DNA of 64,000 nucleotides from Aequorivita sp. UBA3180 (lineage in GTDB: Bacteria > Bacteroidota > Bacteroidia > Flavobacteriales > Flavobacteriaceae), in the NCBI GenBank assembly GCA_002364215.1, contig DEXQ01000001.1, forward strand, positions 1 through 64,000, given 5' to 3'. Numbering within the stretch: the stretch's first letter is position 1; each line of letters begins with the position of its first letter. The notes beneath the pieces were generated by a model, which was not told the origin of the DNA, searched no databases, and was given only the letters and a program-made list of their open reading frames with translations. This document shows positions 54,057 to 62,763 of this stretch, piece by piece. The position numbers and the translations under genes are program-made.

Positions 54057-54809
54057 ATGAAATATTTAGTTGCGCTTTTCTTCATATGCTTTTCATTTAC
54101 TGCAAAATCACAAATACTCAATGCCGAATCGCTTCGGAAAGTAACCGACACCTCTGGTTTTTCAGGTTCTGTAAGTCTTGGTTTTTCGTTGAAACGTGAC
54201 GTAAATGATTATTTCGCCTTCAGCAGCAGTACACACCTACAATACAAAATGAACAAACATTTGGTATTGTTGAAGAACGATATTGAGTTAAAAAACATTG
54301 AAGGCAACAAATTTGAGAATGCGGGAATAACCCATCTTCGATATAATTATAGATTTCATCCCCGAATAGCTTGGGAGGTTTTTGCACAAGCACAGTATAA
54401 CAAAGTTTCAAAAATAGATTTTAGAGGTCTGGTTGGAATAGGACCACGCTTTAAATTGACAACTTCAGAAAAGTATAAGTTCTATTTGGGAACCCATATA
54501 ATGTATGAACAAGAGGAGCTCAGCGATGGTGTAACTCCACTTCAACGTGATTTTCGAAGCACCTCCTATCTTTCCTTTAGTTTATACCCAACAGAAACCA
54601 TAAGCCTTGTAAGCACTACCTACTACCAACCTAAACTTAAAAACTTTAGTGATTACCGTTTATCAAACCAAAGTTCATTGCTTATTGATTTATTCAAGAA
54701 TTTTGCGTTTAAAACTACCTATACATTTATTTATGATGAAACCCCCGCAATTGGTATCCCAAACTCACAGTATAATCTGGAAAGTGGCTTTGTTTATTCT
54801 TTCGATTAA
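54057..54809 (+). CDS. DUF481-like outer-membrane protein
   Basis: A 250-residue exported barrel-like protein (signal peptide MKYLVALFFICFSFTAKS). Alternating strands such as GSVSLGFSLKRDVNDYF, ITHLRYNYRFHPRIAWEVF and FKLTTSEKYKFYLGTHIMYE, ending ESGFVYSF, resemble DUF481 proteins. Function unknown. ATG 54057 gives the signal peptide directly; an upstream ATG (54015) would add 14 residues. Confidence 0.78.
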   Translation: MKYLVALFFICFSFTAKSQILNAESLRKVTDTSGFSGSVSLGFSLKRDVNDYFAFSSSTHLQYKMNKHLVLLKNDIELKNIEGNKFENAGITHLRYNYRFHPRIAWEVFAQAQYNKVSKIDFRGLVGIGPRFKLTTSEKYKFYLGTHIMYEQEELSDGVTPLQRDFRSTSYLSFSLYPTETISLVSTTYYQPKLKNFSDYRLSNQSSLLIDLFKNFAFKTTYTFIYDETPAIGIPNSQYNLESGFVYSFD

Positions 54810-54919
54810 ATTGTTAAACTTTCGTAAGCATGCTCCTTTATCAAAGACTACTTGCCTATATTTACCTTTATTGAAAACCAAAATCCCTAAAATTTCGTAC
54901 TTATAAATAAAGCACTCCT

Positions 54920-55258
54920 ATGGCCTCACAGAATTATTATGACCCTGCAGATTTAAAAAAATTTGGAAATATTACACAATGGAGCAAAGAGCTCGGTGAA
55001 AAGTTTTTTGAATACTACGGAAAAGTCTTTGAAGAGGGCGCCCTCTCTGCCCGTGAAAAATCACTCATAGCTCTTGCAGTGGCACATACCGAAATGTGCC
55101 CCTATTGCATTGATGCCTACTCACAGGATGGTTTGCAACGTGGCATTACCAAAGAAGAAATGATGGAAGCCGTTCACGTAGGCGCAGCTATCAAAAGCGG
55201 CGCCAGCTTGGTACACGGGGTGATGATGATGAACAAGGTGAATAAATTGGAAATGTAG
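54920..55258 (+). CDS. Arsenosugar-cluster CMD/peroxidase-like protein
   Basis: A 112-residue carboxymuconolactone-decarboxylase/AhpD-like protein. The redox motif is CPYC in AHTEMCPYCIDAYSQDGLQ, with EAVHVGAAIKSGASLVHG as the helix that contains the conserved His. It resembles the peroxidase-like proteins that accompany ArsS in arsenosugar loci. It begins the cluster; the next gene starts 60 bp downstream. A candidate -7 box (TATATTTA, 54857-54864) lies upstream. Confidence 0.88.
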   Translation: MASQNYYDPADLKKFGNITQWSKELGEKFFEYYGKVFEEGALSAREKSLIALAVAHTEMCPYCIDAYSQDGLQRGITKEEMMEAVHVGAAIKSGASLVHGVMMMNKVNKLEM

Positions 55259-55318
55259 GCGTACCATTAATCGCGCACTTCCAATAAATCATTAAAATAG
55301 AATTCAGAAAAATTTTCT

Positions 55319-56395
55319 ATGCTAAAAGAAAAAAAGAAACAACAACAATCCCTTCATAAACGCCACAGCGAGCTTGCGATGGCGAACAAACAACTCGAAA
55401 AACTTTCCAACGGTATTTTTGCCAGTGGAGAACTTCCCCTTTTTTCTGAAAAAATTAAGGAAACAGAACAATTTCCCCTTCGACCCAATAAACTTGAAAT
55501 TCTTCAAATTAACGTCGGCTATATGTGCAACCAGGTTTGTGAACATTGCCACGTAGATGCAGGGCCGGATCGAAAAGAAATTATGACCCGCGAAACGATG
55601 ATGCAGTGTTTGGAAGTGATTCGCAACACAGGCGCCCATACATTAGACCTTACAGGCGGCGCTCCCGAAATGAACCCAGATTTTCGTTGGTTTGTTGATG
55701 AAGCAAGCAAAGCCGGCATTAAGGATTTTATTGTGCGAAGCAACCTGACGATTATTCGTGCCAACAAAAAATATTACAATTTACCTGAGTTCTTCAAAAA
55801 CCACAACGTGCATGTGGTGAGCAGCATGCCCCACTGGACCCGTGGTAAAACTGATAAACAAAGAGGCGAAGGCGTTTTTGATCAGTCAATTAAAGCATTA
55901 CAGGAATTAAATGCTGTAGGCTACGGAATGCCGGACAACGACCTGCGTCTTGATTTGGTCTACAACCCAAGCGGCGCTTTTTTACCGGGCGATCAAGCCA
56001 GTATGGAAAAAGATTTCAAAAAAGCACTATTGGAGGATTTCGGGATACATTTCCACAACCTTTTTGCTATTACGAACCTGCCAATTTCCCGGTTTTTGGA
56101 TTATTTGATTGCTTCGGAAAATTACGAGGATTATATGTATTCCTTAGTGGATGCATACAACCCCGCAGCTGTTGCAAACGTGATGTGTCGCAATACCATC
56201 TCGGTGAGTTGGGACGGGTATTTATACGATTGCGATTTCAACCAAATGCTGGAATTGAAGGTGGCGAGCAAAATCCAACACATTTCAGAATACAACGAAG
56301 ATATCCTCAATGACCGAAAAATAATAATCAGCCAACATTGTTATGGATGTACTGCCGGAGCTGGTAGCAGCTGTCAAGGCGCGACGGCAAAATAA
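55319..56395 (+). CDS. arsS: Arsenosugar radical SAM enzyme ArsS
   Basis: A 358-residue radical SAM protein. The cluster motif is CNQVCEHC (CxxxCxxC) in NVGYMCNQVCEHCHVDAGPD. LDLTGGAPEMNPDFRW is the GGE-like region. The C-terminus has extra cysteines (CRNT, YDCDFNQM, HCYGCTAGAGSSCQG), as in the radical SAM/Cys-rich family. ArsS is known to transfer the 5'-deoxyadenosyl group to dimethylarsinous acid. Several glycosylation genes follow, which supports the call. Confidence 0.93.
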   Translation: MLKEKKKQQQSLHKRHSELAMANKQLEKLSNGIFASGELPLFSEKIKETEQFPLRPNKLEILQINVGYMCNQVCEHCHVDAGPDRKEIMTRETMMQCLEVIRNTGAHTLDLTGGAPEMNPDFRWFVDEASKAGIKDFIVRSNLTIIRANKKYYNLPEFFKNHNVHVVSSMPHWTRGKTDKQRGEGVFDQSIKALQELNAVGYGMPDNDLRLDLVYNPSGAFLPGDQASMEKDFKKALLEDFGIHFHNLFAITNLPISRFLDYLIASENYEDYMYSLVDAYNPAAVANVMCRNTISVSWDGYLYDCDFNQMLELKVASKIQHISEYNEDILNDRKIIISQHCYGCTAGAGSSCQGATAK

Positions 56396-56424
56396 ATTGT
56401 GACTATTTTGGTTTAACCAATTCC

Positions 56425-56925
56425 ATGAAAATATTTTTATCAATCTTAGTTTGTTTGCTTTTTTCAATTGCAATGATGGCCCAAAAGCCGGTCGATGCAT
56501 TGTTGGAACAATACAACAGGCACAGTGTCCCGTATATTTCTGTAGATGAATTGCGCATGTTCCAGATGAATGATACCGTTACAATTCTGGATGCGCGGGA
56601 ACCAGAGGAATTTAAAATAAGCCATATAAAAAGTGCGATAAACGTGGGTTTTAATGACTTCACATTAGAAGAAAAACAACTTCAAAAACTAGATAAAAAC
56701 ATTCCCGTAATTGTCTATTGCTCGGTTGGAATTCGTTCCGAAAAAATAGCCGAAAAATTAAAAAATGCTGGTTTTGTTAGCGTAAAAAATCTTTACGGCG
56801 GTATCTTTGAATGGAAAAACAAAGGTTATCCGGTTATTGATTCCAAAGGAAAACAAACCGAAAATGTGCATGCTTTTTCCAAGTATTGGAGCAAATATTT
56901 AACTGCCGGCAACCCTGTTTACTGA
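56425..56925 (+). CDS. Exported rhodanese-domain protein
   Basis: A 166-residue protein with a signal peptide (about 1-19) and one rhodanese domain (about 38-140): VTILDAREPEEFKISHIKSA and active loop YCSVGIRSEKIAEKL. It sits 29 bp after arsS and 24 bp before a glycosyltransferase gene. A sulfur- or thio-arsenic-handling role is possible but unproven. Confidence 0.9.
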   Translation: MKIFLSILVCLLFSIAMMAQKPVDALLEQYNRHSVPYISVDELRMFQMNDTVTILDAREPEEFKISHIKSAINVGFNDFTLEEKQLQKLDKNIPVIVYCSVGIRSEKIAEKLKNAGFVSVKNLYGGIFEWKNKGYPVIDSKGKQTENVHAFSKYWSKYLTAGNPVY

Positions 56926-56949
56926 ATCTCGAAACCTTATTTCTAAAAT

Positions 56950-57645
56950 ATGGGCATACTTTCCTCCAAACACACAAATGACGACGATAATCAAACAGCT
57001 TCCGATTTTCATTTTCCTTCATCAAAAAAAGCGCTGATCATTTTCACGCGGAATCCTGAACTTGGGAAAGTAAAAACCCGGTTGGCAAAAACTGTTGGCA
57101 ATGACAGTGCTTTGGAAATCTATAAATTTCTGTTGAAGCATACTGTGGAAATTTCCGAAAATCTCAACGTTGACAAATTTGTTTTCTATTCAGAAAACAT
57201 TTACCGTGACGATATTTGGAATGAGGGTAATTTCAGAAAAAAATTACAAACAGGAAATGATTTGGGCGAACGGATGAATAATGCATTTTCTGAAATTTTC
57301 GGGATGGGTTATGAAAAAGCAATCATCATTGGCAGCGATATGTTTGATTTATCCCAAAACGATCTGGAAATCGCTTTTGACGCATTGCAAACCAACCAAT
57401 TTGTAATTGGCCCCGCAACCGATGGCGGTTATTATCTTTTGGGAATGAAGGAGCCCAATTCTGAAATATTTCAAAATAAAAACTGGGGCGGCAATACCGT
57501 TTTGGAAGCAACTTTGGAAAATTTAAAAACTGAAAAATACATTTTTCTCGAAGCGCGCAATGATGTGGATTATTTTGATGACATCAAAGAAATTGACGCT
57601 TTTCAGCAATTTTTACCACCTTATTTAGACAAAAACTTTTTATAG
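56950..57645 (+). CDS. TIGR04282-type glycosyltransferase (DUF2064)
   Basis: A 231-residue nucleotidyl/glycosyl-transferase-like enzyme. LIIFTRNPELGKVKTRLAK is the N-terminal motif; GERMNNAF and IIGSDMFDL, then GPATDGGYYLLGMKEP, are typical of the family linked with arsenosugar synthesis. The PNP gene starts 3 bp later, so the two are tightly coupled. Confidence 0.9.
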   Translation: MGILSSKHTNDDDNQTASDFHFPSSKKALIIFTRNPELGKVKTRLAKTVGNDSALEIYKFLLKHTVEISENLNVDKFVFYSENIYRDDIWNEGNFRKKLQTGNDLGERMNNAFSEIFGMGYEKAIIIGSDMFDLSQNDLEIAFDALQTNQFVIGPATDGGYYLLGMKEPNSEIFQNKNWGGNTVLEATLENLKTEKYIFLEARNDVDYFDDIKEIDAFQQFLPPYLDKNFL

Positions 57646-57648
57646 CAT

Positions 57649-58467
57649 ATGAGTATTTTAAAATACATTGAAGAAGCTGCAGCTTATCTTCAGCAACGTG
57701 GATTTGAAAAACCAGAAGTAGGAATCATTCTCGGAACCGGCCTCGGAAAAATAATTGAACAGGTGAAAATTGAGGCGGAAGTTAGCTACAACCATATTCC
57801 AAATTTCCCCACGGCCACAGTTGAATTTCACAAAGGAAAACTTATTTACGGCACCTTGGAAGGAAAAAAAGCAGTGTTTATGCAGGGCCGTTTTCACGTT
57901 TATGAAGGGTATTCGCTGCGTGACGTTACCTTTCCCGTTCGCGTGATGCATCTTTTGGGAATAAAGCATTTATTAGTGAGCAATGCTTCTGGCGCAATAA
58001 ATCTCAACTTCAAAAAAGGTGAAATCATGCTTATTGATGACCATATCAACCTACAAGGCGACTCGCCACTCGCCTTCCGCGGAGTTGAAAAAATGGGAGA
58101 ACGTTTTGTAGATATGAGCGCTCCCTACAATGCCGTAATGAACCAAAAACTGGAGCAGATTGCTTCAGAAAAAAATATAAAACTGCACAAAGGTGTGTAT
58201 GCGAGTGTGGTTGGACCGCAACTGGAAACCCGCGCTGAATACCGCTATTTAAAAATTATAGGAGCAGATGCCGTGGGAATGAGCACCGTGCCAGAGGTTA
58301 TTGTCGCAAACCATTTGGGATTGCCGGTTTCGGCCGTTTCAATCCTTACCGATGAATGCGACCCCGACAATCTGCAACCCGTTAATATTGAAGAAATAAT
58401 CTCGATGGCCGCCAAAGCGGAACCGGATATGATTAGACTGTTTACCGAGTTGATCAAGCAATTGTAA
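57649..58467 (+). CDS. Purine nucleoside phosphorylase
   Basis: A 272-residue phosphorylase. VGIILGTGLGKIIEQV (phosphate loop), RFHVYEGYSLRDVTFPVRV, LLVSNASGAINLNFKKGE, GPQLETRAEYRYLKIIGADA and AVSILTDECDP mark the trimeric PNP family. In an arsenosugar cluster it probably removes adenine from the arsinoyl-adenosine made by ArsS, leaving a ribose phosphate for glycosyl transfer (inference). It could equally be an ordinary salvage enzyme. Confidence 0.93.
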   Translation: MSILKYIEEAAAYLQQRGFEKPEVGIILGTGLGKIIEQVKIEAEVSYNHIPNFPTATVEFHKGKLIYGTLEGKKAVFMQGRFHVYEGYSLRDVTFPVRVMHLLGIKHLLVSNASGAINLNFKKGEIMLIDDHINLQGDSPLAFRGVEKMGERFVDMSAPYNAVMNQKLEQIASEKNIKLHKGVYASVVGPQLETRAEYRYLKIIGADAVGMSTVPEVIVANHLGLPVSAVSILTDECDPDNLQPVNIEEIISMAAKAEPDMIRLFTELIKQL

Positions 58468-58498
58468 TCAAACCCAATTTATTGCGACCAAAAATATC

Positions 58499-59395
58499 TT
58501 GGAAAAATACTTTGAAATATTTAAAAATTCCTATCACGGCTATTTCAACTATCTGTGGAATGAAATAACGCACTTCCACTGGGGAAACTATTTCTATGGC
58601 TTAATCGTGGTTTCCTTGCTGGTTTGGGTTTTGGAATTGCTCTTTCCTTGGCGGAAGAACCAAAAAGTTTTCCGAAAGGATTTTTGGCTGGATACCTTTT
58701 ATATGTTTTTCAATTTTTTTCTGCTGAATTTAATTGTCCTTATTTTTTTATCAAACGCCACTGCGGAATTGTTCAACGATCTATTATCGTTTGCAGGATG
58801 GGAGCTTTTGGATTTTCAGCTTCTCAATTTGGATGCACTTCCCTTTGGACTGGGGCTTTTGATTTTCTTTCTCATAACAGATTTTGTGCAATGGAACACC
58901 CACCGATTGTTGCACTACTCTTCTTTTCTCTGGAATTTTCACAAACTGCACCATTCGGTCAAAGAAATGGGATTCGCCGCACACCTGCGCTACCATTGGA
59001 TGGAACCTGTAGTCTATAAATCGTTGCTTTACATTCCGCTTGCAATTATTGGAGGTTTTGACGTGGAATCGGTTGCGATTGTACATTTTTCTGCGCTCGC
59101 TATCGGTCATTTAAATCACGCCAATCTGGCCTGGGATTATGGTCTTTTGAAATACATTTTCAACAACCCCAAAATGCATATTTGGCACCACGCTAAAGTT
59201 TTACCAAAACACGCACAATACGGTGTTAATTTCGGGATCAGCTTGAGCCTTTGGGATTATCTTTTCAAAACCAATCATATTCCCCACGACGGCCGGGACA
59301 TTGAACTGGGCTTTGATGGTGACGAAAAATTTCCTTCTAGTTTTATTTCCCAGGAATTATATCCCCTCAAAACCAAGCAGCGAAATAATTCGTAA
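58499..59395 (+). CDS. Sterol desaturase-family membrane protein
   Basis: A 298-residue membrane protein of the fatty-acid hydroxylase/sterol desaturase superfamily with about four helices. Histidine boxes for a di-iron centre: HRLLH, HKLHH, and HLNH plus HIWHH. The start is TTG (58499), 31 bp after the PNP stop. Its substrate is unknown; a lipid carrying an arsenosugar is one possibility (speculation). Confidence 0.9.
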   Translation: MEKYFEIFKNSYHGYFNYLWNEITHFHWGNYFYGLIVVSLLVWVLELLFPWRKNQKVFRKDFWLDTFYMFFNFFLLNLIVLIFLSNATAELFNDLLSFAGWELLDFQLLNLDALPFGLGLLIFFLITDFVQWNTHRLLHYSSFLWNFHKLHHSVKEMGFAAHLRYHWMEPVVYKSLLYIPLAIIGGFDVESVAIVHFSALAIGHLNHANLAWDYGLLKYIFNNPKMHIWHHAKVLPKHAQYGVNFGISLSLWDYLFKTNHIPHDGRDIELGFDGDEKFPSSFISQELYPLKTKQRNNS

Positions 59396-59420
59396 TTATT
59401 TATATATAAAACGAAACAAA

Positions 59421-60221
59421 ATGAAAACCATATTCAACCTTGCAACCATACTTTTTTTATCATTTTCATTACAAAGCTGTAATCTTCTTTCCGCCGCAGG
59501 TATTAGTAGCCAAGGGCAGCCAATTAAGGAAGTTCAGTCTGAGCTCACTTCAACAACCGCAAATTCTGCCGTAAATATAGATCATTCCCAATGGGACAAA
59601 TTGCTGAAAAAATATGTGGACAACGAAGGAATGGTAAATTATAAAGGCTTTAAAAAGGACGAGGCCAAGCTGGGTGAATATCTGCAAAAGCTTTCGGAAA
59701 AAAACCCGACTGATGATTGGAGCGTGCAGGAATTGCTGGCGTATTACATCAATCTTTACAACGCAGCCACCGTAAAATTGATAGTGGAAAACTATCCCGT
59801 AAAAAGCATAAAAGACATTGATGGTGCTTGGACCAAAGGCCGTGTGGCAGTCGGCGATAAAATGCTATCCCTCGGCGGAATTGAAAACGGAATCCTTCGA
59901 AAAATGAACGAGCCACGTATCCATTTCGCTATAAATTGTGCTTCCATTTCGTGTCCAAAACTTTTGGATGTGGCTTACACCGCGGCAAAAATCAACGAAC
60001 AATTGGATCGCGCCACCAAAGAATTCATCAATAGTGACAAAAATGATATTTCAGCAAGCAACCCAAAGGTTTCCTCTATTTTTGATTGGTATGCAAAGGA
60101 TTATAAGGTAAATGGAAAGCAGGACGTTATAGGTTATATAAACCAATATTCAAAAACCAAAATAAATTCAGGTGTAACTTTATCCTATAAAAATTACGAT
60201 TGGAATTTGAACGAACAATAA
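59421..60221 (+). CDS. DUF547 lipoprotein
   Basis: A 266-residue lipoprotein (lipobox SLQSC, Cys20). DUF547 motifs: SQWDKLLKKYVDNEGMVNYK, LAYYINLYNAATVKL, IHFAINCASISCPKL. The fold resembles papain-like or transglutaminase-like proteins, with the conserved NCAS/SCP cysteines. It is commonly found next to arsenosugar glycosyltransferases. ATG 59421 is chosen for the lipoprotein signal; earlier ATG overlaps the previous gene. Confidence 0.88.
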   Translation: MKTIFNLATILFLSFSLQSCNLLSAAGISSQGQPIKEVQSELTSTTANSAVNIDHSQWDKLLKKYVDNEGMVNYKGFKKDEAKLGEYLQKLSEKNPTDDWSVQELLAYYINLYNAATVKLIVENYPVKSIKDIDGAWTKGRVAVGDKMLSLGGIENGILRKMNEPRIHFAINCASISCPKLLDVAYTAAKINEQLDRATKEFINSDKNDISASNPKVSSIFDWYAKDYKVNGKQDVIGYINQYSKTKINSGVTLSYKNYDWNLNEQ

Positions 60222-60279
60222 TCAGTAAAATAAGTATATCGAGAATTAACCTAAAACTTGAAACTAGAAACTTTTTTTA

Positions 60280-61047
60280 ATGATAAGCATCATCATCCCG
60301 GTTTTAAACGAAGCCGCAAACATTGAAAAACTATTAAAGCATCTTTCAGAAAATAGTTCTGGGAAAAACGAAATAGAAATCATTGTAGTTGATGGCGGAA
60401 GTAGTGATGATACCTTTGAGATTGTTAATACTATGTCCGGTCGAGCGCAGTCGAGACCTCTATGTTTGCAGATTATCAATTCAGAAAGAGGTCGCGCAAA
60501 ACAAATGAACAAAGGCGCGCAAGTAGCTTCGGGCGACATACTTTACTTTCTGCACGCCGATTCCTTTCCACCGAAAAATTTTGACAAATACATTTTTTCT
60601 GAAGTAAAGAACGGAAATCCCGCAGGCTGTTTCCGAATGAAATTTGATAGTGATCATTGGTGGCTGAAATTGGCTGGCTGGCTTACGCAATTTCGCTGGC
60701 GTGCCTGTCGTGGCGGGGATCAAAGCCAATTTATAACCAAAGAACTTTTTGAGGAAATTGGCGGTTTCGACGAAACTTACACGATTTACGAAGACAATAT
60801 TTTAATCAACGAACTTTACAAACGGAAAAAGTTTGTGGTAATCCAAAAATGCATCACTACCTCTGCTCGTCTTTACAGACAAAAAGGCGTTTGGAATCTT
60901 CAATACCACTTTTGGGCAATTTATGTGAAACGCTGGTTTGGCGCAGATGCCGATGAATTATACCAGTATTATTTGAAGCATATCAAGCAAGCGAATGCCA
61001 CGGAAATTTCAGAAGAAAAATTCTCCAATCAAGTTGCTGAAAATTAA
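60280..61047 (+). CDS. TIGR04283-type glycosyltransferase with repeat insertion
   Basis: A 255-residue GT2-like enzyme: ISIIIPVLNEAANIEKLLKH, EIIVVDGGSSDDTFEIV, NSERGRAKQMNKGA, LYFLHADSFPP. These are hallmarks of the arsenosugar-linked TIGR04283 family. Between VDGGSSDDTFEIVNT and IINSERG, residues from about 52-60 (SGRAQSRPL) are encoded by a 21-bp palindromic repeat, replacing the usual short loop. Confidence 0.9.
   Translation: MISIIIPVLNEAANIEKLLKHLSENSSGKNEIEIIVVDGGSSDDTFEIVNTMSGRAQSRPLCLQIINSERGRAKQMNKGAQVASGDILYFLHADSFPPKNFDKYIFSEVKNGNPAGCFRMKFDSDHWWLKLAGWLTQFRWRACRGGDQSQFITKELFEEIGGFDETYTIYEDNILINELYKRKKFVVIQKCITTSARLYRQKGVWNLQYHFWAIYVKRWFGADADELYQYYLKHIKQANATEISEEKFSNQVAEN
60439..60459 (+). 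repeat. 20-bp palindromic repeat inside the glycosyltransferase gene
   Basis: GGTCGAGCGCAGTCGAGACC plus T. Exact reverse complement of the trpF copy (38307-38326). Read in frame as GRAQSRP. Confidence 0.92.
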
Positions 61048-61133
61048 ACAGATTTAAAATCTTTCGATTTTCAAAGTGGTTTCTTTCCAAAATTTTTAGG
61101 ATATTGTAAAGAAAAACTAACAAAAACAAAGCT

Positions 61134-61568
61134 ATGAACATTTTTGAAGCAATTAGAAAAGACCACGACAAACAACGCGAACTCTGCCGTTTGGTAACCT
61201 CCACTTCGGGCGATTCAAAAGGCAGAAAGGAAATGTGGGAAAAATTGAAGCACGAATTAAAAATACACGCAGACGCCGAGGAACGCACGTTCTATTCGCC
61301 ATTGATCCATAACGATATGATGCAGGAACACGCCCGCCACGGGATAGCCGAACATCACGAAATGGACGAACTCATGGAAAAAGTGGACGAAACCGATATG
61401 GATTCTCCCGCCTGGCTTGTGTACGCAAAACAACTATGTGAAAAGGTAGAACACCATTTGGACGATGAGGAGCACAGCTTTTTTCAATTGGCAGGAAAGG
61501 TTTTTACCGAAACCCAAAAAACGTCCATCGCGAAGGATTACTTGGAAGAAATGAAAAAGAACAGATAG
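61134..61568 (+). CDS. Hemerythrin-domain protein
   Basis: A 144-residue four-helix hemerythrin-like protein. Putative di-iron ligands: His in IRKDHDKQREL, HADAEERTFY, HHEMDE, and HHLDDEEHSFF. It may bind O2, NO or iron. It lies 87 bp after the glycosyltransferase and ends 9 bp from the convergent GH-like gene. Confidence 0.9.
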   Translation: MNIFEAIRKDHDKQRELCRLVTSTSGDSKGRKEMWEKLKHELKIHADAEERTFYSPLIHNDMMQEHARHGIAEHHEMDELMEKVDETDMDSPAWLVYAKQLCEKVEHHLDDEEHSFFQLAGKVFTETQKTSIAKDYLEEMKKNR

Positions 61569-61577
61569 CCTAAATTG

Positions 61578-62633
61578 TTACTCTTTTTGGGTTGAATAAA
61601 ATTTTGAAACCACTCGTAGGGCTGGTTTGTTTTGTGGCGTAAACTGATTGTCATCGGGGCCTCCCACTTTTTCGTTCAAAACAAACCATTTCCACAGAAA
61701 ACCACCCGCAAACCAATCCTCTCCCCAAACCGATTTGTAGAGTCCTTCCAGCAAATTTGCCTGTGCCTCTAAGTTCACGGAGGTCATTTCCCTATCGCTT
61801 TTCCACGGTTCCTTGCCACTAAAATCAACACTTCGGTAGCCGTATTCCGCAAATAGTATTTTTTTGTTTTCCTTTTCAGAAAAATCTTTCAATTCTTTTT
61901 TCCATCGCCCCCAACCTGCTATTGCCTCTTCCACTGTGGGAGTTTCGTTCTCCGAAACTGGGAAATAAGCATCCACGCCAATATAATCCAGCGCATCCCA
62001 AAACGGTACGCGCCTGTACTCGTCCCAATTGGCGGCATAGGTCAATTTTCCGTTGTAAACCTTCTTTACTTCCGCAATCAATTCGCGCCAATAATCGGGA
62101 CGGTGCTCTATAAATTTTTCCAATTCGGTACCGATACAGAAAATTTCAATACTTTTTGCCTCTGCAACTTTCGCAAAATCGAGGATAAAATTTCTGTAGG
62201 TGTTTTCAAGTTGAAGCCAATCTGCTTCCGAAGTCATTTCAACCCAACCCGTATATTCTCCGTTCCACACCCAGATTTGGGGTTTCAGCATTACACTTAT
62301 TCCGTTTTTGTGAAGCAGTTCAACATATTGTGTTACGCCTTCGCGAGTTTCGCCAAACCATTGGCGTTCTTGGTCGTATATTATTTCGGGATGGTTTAAA
62401 CTTCTTATAAAACCGAAGGGCATTACGGTAACATAATTAGCATTGACTTCCTTTAAAGAAGCAACATTTTTGTGCGAAAGTGAATCTGGAGCGGCCACAA
62501 GGCTCAGGCCGTTTATTTTGGAAACGGTCGGATTTTGAAATATTTTTTCTTCGGAAGAATTTTTCTTTTGGGCGCACCCAGTTATAATGGCGAAAAGAAG
62601 AATACCGTACACTAAGCGATGAAGCAATATCAT
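61578..62633 (-). CDS. GH113-like glycoside hydrolase lipoprotein
   Basis: A 351-residue lipoprotein (lipobox IITGC, Cys20) with a TIM-barrel glycosidase pattern: MPFGFIRSLNHPEIIYD, GISVMLKPQIWVWNGEYTG, IFCIGTELEKFIEHRPDYW (probable acid/base Glu after GTE) and KKILFAEYGYRS (nucleophile Glu). This agrees with GH113-type beta-mannanase-like proteins. Substrate not established. Confidence 0.85.
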   Translation of the reverse strand: MILLHRLVYGILLFAIITGCAQKKNSSEEKIFQNPTVSKINGLSLVAAPDSLSHKNVASLKEVNANYVTVMPFGFIRSLNHPEIIYDQERQWFGETREGVTQYVELLHKNGISVMLKPQIWVWNGEYTGWVEMTSEADWLQLENTYRNFILDFAKVAEAKSIEIFCIGTELEKFIEHRPDYWRELIAEVKKVYNGKLTYAANWDEYRRVPFWDALDYIGVDAYFPVSENETPTVEEAIAGWGRWKKELKDFSEKENKKILFAEYGYRSVDFSGKEPWKSDREMTSVNLEAQANLLEGLYKSVWGEDWFAGGFLWKWFVLNEKVGGPDDNQFTPQNKPALRVVSKFYSTQKE

Positions 62634-62763
62634 TTTGAAATATTAAAAGTTGAATTTAAGGCTTTATTTCAGAAATTAGGGAAATATTAATACCTGTTTT
62701 GAAACTGCCCCAATTGTAATTGCGTAAATTTATAAACGACTGAAGAAACCAATCACCAAAAGT

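Noticed and set aside
59301..59420. Upstream ATG for the DUF547 protein
   Set aside because: Overlaps the sterol desaturase-family gene; the later ATG gives a clean lipobox.
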